NCBI GenBank assembly: GCA_023091735.1
Contig: JALKBU010000957.1
Location: forward strand, 1-19,799
Reading direction: 5' to 3'
Origin: Trichomonas tenax
Taxonomy: Eukaryota > Parabasalia > Trichomonadida > Trichomonadidae
DNA: 19,799 bases
The position numbers and the translations under genes are program-made. The notes under the pieces were generated by a model. That model was given only the letters and a program-made list of their open reading frames with translations, had not been told where the DNA came from and searched no databases. Of the stretch, positions 16,180-19,799 are shown piece by piece; within the stretch, counting starts at the first letter, position 1; every line of letters begins with the position of its first letter.

Positions 16180-16260
16180 TGGCATGTAAATTATTATTGA
16201 AGGACATTTTTGACTATATTAGATAATCTGATATGTAAACATATTTCCTGACATGTAAAC
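16180..16260 (-). promoter_or_regulatory. ACATGT elements upstream of PX copy 2
   Basis: GGCATGTAAA (16181-16190), GATATGTAAAC (about 16230-16240) and CTGACATGTAAAC (16248-16260) are three members of the same element family in one 80-base stretch, 220 to 300 bases before the start codon. Confidence 0.45.
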
Positions 16261-16861
16261 TTGTGTTATTAAAATTTTATTGCAAGATATCCATCAATTA
16301 AAGGCGAGGATACACTTCCTACGTTCTTGATGGCATCATTGAATATATACAATTTAATGAAACAAAATGTACAATAAATTTTCATACCCCTGTTGATGCA
16401 GAAATAAATCAAGTCGGATTTTAGCTATGATTCGGTTTCAATATAATAATGATAATATCTTCGAGCTAAAACTTGTAAATATACTAACCATATGGTCCAG
16501 TATATATCCGTCATGTTACAATTCCAAAAATTTTGAAAACCGCGATTGTCACATCATACATAGCAATTCATGGGCCCGCATTTCCCAAATAACATAAATA
16601 ATTCATGCAAAACCAATAAACGAAGCTTACTCTCAATTTTCCTTCTTAAGTCATTGCTACAGCATATTCAAGCCTATTTACGAATGTACAGCAAATATTG
16701 GCTTAATTTGGGCCATTGGAATCTATAGAAAAGAATTTTTTTGGGTCAAATTATTTTGATTAAATATAAAACAAGCATTATATCGTTCAATTTAGCTGCA
16801 TTTATATTACCTTATGATCTAAATACAGAATTCATGTTTTTGCTTATGTTATAAAATTAAA
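16261..16861. other. Intergenic region, nothing recognised
   Basis: About 600 bases of AT-rich DNA with stops in all frames between the PX copy 2 upstream elements and the BspA-like fragment. No RNA gene, long repeat or readable protein was found. Confidence 0.4.
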
Positions 16862-16917
16862 TTTTTTATTTCCAGAAGTCCATTTTTTATCTTCCAGAAT
16901 CTATTTTATCTTCCAGA
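16862..16917. repeat. Three imperfect tandem copies of a TTTTATCTTCCAGA unit
   Basis: TTTTATTTCCAGA, TTTTTATCTTCCAGA and TTTTATCTTCCAGA follow each other at a spacing of about 20 bases directly before, and running into, the BspA-like reading frame. They may be leftovers of a repeat region in the original gene. Confidence 0.5.
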
Positions 16918-17284
16918 TTTGCATCACTAATAGCAGTGAATGCATTTAGACAATGCAGTATAAAATATTTTGAAGTGTATGGATCAATTGGAACAATTTC
17001 AATGGTAGCATTAACAATAATTGATTTAAGTATCTGCACTCGTTTAAAATATCTTTATAAGTATTGCTTTGCTGAACTGGAAATTTCAACACTTTTATTA
17101 CCACCAAGCATAGAAGAAATGTTTGAAAACTGTTTTCGTTCTTGTATAAATGTATACATTTCACATAAATTCGAACTTAGAATATTATATAAATTCTAAC
17201 TTTATTGGATGCAAAGTTGATTTTATTGTAGATCCAGATTGTACTAAATATGTTGAAAACTATTCAAGCGATTGCAATTCATAG
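16876..17284 (+). pseudogene. Fragment of a BspA-like leucine-rich-repeat protein
   Basis: One frame from about 16876 to TAA 17197-17199 encodes a segment with the BspA/LRR_5 rhythm: A-V-N-A-F-R-Q-C, L-K-Y-L-Y-K-Y-C-F, L-L-L-P-P-S-I-E-E-M-F-E-N-C-F-R-S-C. The family pattern is I-x-x-x-A-F-x-x-C-x-x-L-x-x-I-x-(L/I)-P. A one-base shift near 17170-17180 continues as I-N-S-N-F-I-G-C-K-V-D-F-I-V-D-P-D-C and ends at TAG 17282-17284. There is no start codon with a signal peptide and only two to three repeats, so this is a broken remnant. BspA-like proteins are a very large surface family in trichomonads. Confidence 0.6.
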
Positions 17285-17371
17285 AAATACGCGTTTTGAA
17301 ATCTTTAATTACAAATTCAAATAAAGGAATTAAAAAATCAAAAATTTTAATGAATAAAAGATGAGGTAAAA

Positions 17372-19615
17372 CTAATTTTTAACATCACCATCAGAAATAT
17401 CAACAGATTCTCCAGAGTCAATATCATAATCATTAAATTCCATGTCATCAATTTTTTCAGGAATTTCCACATCATTATCTTTATTCTCATCTTTGCATAT
17501 GGCGTTTGCATATGCAATCCAAGCAAGAATAACAATTAGCAAGAATGCTGTTATGCAAAGAATTATCCACCAAATTGACCATGAATCCTTCTCTTTGCGT
17601 TCTTCTTCATTCTCTGCTTTATCTACTCTGTTAATGACAGCGATCAGATCTCCAGAGTTGGAAATTGACTTTGAGGAAGTCAATGATTGGAGAGAGTTTG
17701 TGTCAATAGTATAGATTGAAACAGTGAGGTCTTCAGAAGAACTTAAGTTGAAATGAATAATAAAGGTCTTCCAATCCTTCGATGTATCAATTGAAAGATA
17801 TTGAACAAAATTCTGATCATCTCCCAAGCGAACATAGATATCTGCCGCATCGTTCTCATGCTCATCCATAATCCTGCATGTTAATGTAACGTTATCGCCA
17901 TTGAAATATCTGTCCTTGTTTGATGAAAGGATCTCTAAAATTGGGGCCTTTGGAATATCGAAAATCTTCAAATCGATCGCTAGAACTTCAGAAGCAAATT
18001 TGTATCTATTCACAGCATAAAGCTGCACCATCAAGTTTGTGCTTTCAACTGTTCTCCGTATATCGAACTCATAAGTGAAATCCGAATTGTATGTGCCTGG
18101 AAGTTGGCGGGCTGCTTCCTTAAGCATCTTCGAGCTTGTTCGGCTAGCAAGCTTTTCATTCATCATTTCATGTAGATAAACCATGATTACTACCGAGTTA
18201 TCATTATCTACATCGATCAATTTGATGTTTGCAATAACGTGATCTCCTGGTTTATACTTTTTTGTTAGTGCCAACAAGAGATAAAGATGGACGCGATCTA
18301 ACATTGATTGTTGATGTCTTTGGTTCTGGCTGATGATCGTGACCATCCTTTGCAATAATTTTGATCTCTTTGGAGCCTGAATTCTGAGAAGTTGGAATTC
18401 TGAATCTAACAGTTGTTGGGCCATTAGTATCTGGTGAGATAGTATATGTTTCACCAAGTGATTGACCATCAATTGTTGCTATAATTGTAATTTCTTCTCC
18501 TGGCTTTCTATCGGTAATAGTGACTTCAAATTCAACAGTCCTGGAGCTAAATCGGTATTGGTTGGCTGTTTAATTGTAACAATTGGTTGAGCGAATACAT
18601 TGATTGTTGCATCGACTTCATTTGACATCAAATGATGAGCATCAACTGTGTAAATGGTGACTTTCATTGGCCCTGGTGCTTGATCATTGGCAATTTGAAT
18701 TGTGACAGCAAAGTCCTTTCCACCAACTTGTGATTCGATGCTTTGAGATTGAACTGCTGTTTCATCATTGATCTTATAATAGACTGTGTTCTATTCTGCA
18801 AAATCTTCATCGATTAATCTGCAGTTTATTGTCGCATCTTGGCCTCTAAGATAATTTGTTTCAAAGTTAAGTCATGAAACGACAGGCTTAAAGTGAAATT
18901 CGAATGTTAATGTCAATTCTGCCTCGAAACCATATCTGTCTCTTGCAACAACTTTGAGGTTGTGATCTCCGAGATTAATGCTGTTATCAATTTCAAATGA
19001 CATTTCGACTGTTGAAAATGTCGATGTGACAGAAGTTTCTTTGAGGGAAATTGCAGACTGACCATTTCCATCGAGAATTCCGATGAATGTAATTGTTTCA
19101 TCTGGGTCTGTGTCCTTCGTTTCAACTGTGATTGTCATTGTTTCGCCTCTCAAGTATACCTCCTTATCCTTATTTAAGTTTTGAATTGATGGCGCTCCAA
19201 TTATTCTGAAACTAGTTGAAGCTGATGCTGTAACACCAGAAAGCTAAAGTGCGACATCCAATTGATATTTATTTCCTTCTTGAATTCCATTGATATATTC
19301 GAAGTAGTTTTCTACTGTTAGTGTTTCATTGCGGTATGCAAAATTTTTGACACATCCGATATTTTTTGTTTCGACATCTCTGATGACTATCATCTACCCA
19401 AGATTCATACCGTATTGTAGGGGTGTCGTAGGCTTTCCATCATAGTGGATTCCAAAGTTGGGGCAAAACGCTTTGAATTTGTCTTCAAGTTGATAATCTA
19501 AATTGGGGCATTTTTATACGTTATTTACTGCCTTACAGTGGCTTTTAATTTTGTGATCATATAGTGGGAAGGTAAGGCTGCATGAAGTCAAGGTAGTGCG
19601 TAGTGCCAACAACAT
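17372..19615 (-). pseudogene. Decayed type I surface protein with five Ig/cadherin-like repeats
   Basis: From ATG 19615 (M-L-L-A-L-R-T-T-L, signal-peptide-like) the same frame runs about 350 codons to around 18540, broken by TAA 19514-19516, TAG 19394-19396, TAG 19244-19246, TAG 18791-18793 and TGA 18872-18874. A frameshift near 18540 moves the protein to another frame, and an extra A in an A6 run (T6 at 18258-18263 on the plus strand) moves it back, after which about 290 codons are open to TAG 17372-17374. Five repeats of about 95-110 residues follow an N-terminal domain; each begins with a (K/Q/R)-P-x-(L/V) or A-P-x-I type link and has G-(E/D)-x-(M/V/A)-T-(I/L) and a D-x-D/E strand, like Ig or cadherin-type beta sandwiches. 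A membrane span W-S-I-W-W-I-I-L-C-I-T-A-F-L-L-I-V near the end precedes an acidic tail. It was probably an adhesin-like surface protein. Confidence 0.7.
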
Positions 19616-19617
19616 TT

Positions 19618-19625
19618 ATAAATGA
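19618..19625 (-). promoter_or_regulatory. Initiator-like TCATTTAT of the decayed surface-protein gene
   Basis: On the minus strand TCATTTATAAATG places a TCA initiator within a few bases of ATG 19615. A retained promoter supports this ATG as the original start of the decayed gene. Confidence 0.4.
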
Positions 19626-19799
19626 TTTTTCAATTGAAATGATTTTCAATCAATATTTTTATCAATTTTTCTGAGGCAGTATTTTTCCTTCTGCGGTGTA
19701 GTCCCGCGACCTTCATAACTTTTTATCTGATCAATATTTTTTCGATTTGAAAGTACTTTCATGTACATATTGATAGTTGTCTATCCAGTGGTATAAGTG

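Noticed and set aside
19640..19799. Minus-strand coding remnant (H-W-I-D-N-Y-Q-Y-V-type) at the right edge
   Set aside because: The stretch is short, interrupted by TGA codons and cut by the window edge; it cannot be told from chance.
1..19799. CRISPR array, bacterial operon or prophage features
   Set aside because: No direct-repeat/spacer pattern or Shine-Dalgarno sites were seen; proteins and promoters are eukaryotic.

Overview
The window looks like nuclear DNA of a parabasalid protist, a trichomonad close to Trichomonas or Tritrichomonas. Four signs point there. Genes are compact, intron-free and on both strands in AT-rich DNA. Several start codons sit 6 to 25 bases after an initiator-like TCATTTTT. 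In six of ten intact genes the stop codon is TAA followed by A, which makes the UAAA tetranucleotide reported as the Trichomonas vaginalis polyadenylation signal. The gene content also fits: ankyrin proteins with a trichomonad-type N-terminus, a BspA-like leucine-rich fragment, large single-pass surface proteins, a Mutator-like transposase remnant and a flagellar CFAP97-domain protein. Species assignment is inference.

Layout. Positions 1-1300 hold transposon-like material: the C-terminal part of a MULE-type transposase, an unrecognised small ORF (561-911, minus) and a GC-rich inverted-repeat patch. Positions 1331-4398 hold a PDI-like ER protein with no CxxC active sites (minus) and an ankyrin protein (plus), transcribed divergently. 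Positions 4619-7674 hold three minus-strand genes: a PX-only protein, a parallel beta-helix surface protein and ribosomal protein eL27. Between the last two lies a compact GC-rich element (7199-7250) that can fold as a pseudoknot inside a closing stem. Positions 7994-11642 hold a DDX42-like helicase and a UBX-domain protein (plus), facing a CFAP97-domain protein (minus). Positions 12196-14137 are a long decayed reading frame of unknown function, followed by an intact orphan gene (14213-15253). A second PX-only gene (15530-15958, minus) is about two thirds identical to the first. Positions 16860-17284 hold a BspA-like fragment. Positions 17372-19615 (minus) are a decayed type I surface-protein gene with five Ig/cadherin-like repeats.

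What links the genes is mostly regulatory. A near-palindromic element, TTTTGACATGTAAAA and close variants, lies just upstream of both PX genes, eL27 and the orphan gene, clustered at the first three. An identical 15-mer occurs at the start codons of two unrelated genes 9 kb apart. The two long decayed genes carry 13 in-frame TAA/TAG but only 2 TGA. That fits loss of Gln codons by C-to-T change, since intact genes plainly use TAA and TAG as stops. The genes otherwise do not form one pathway.
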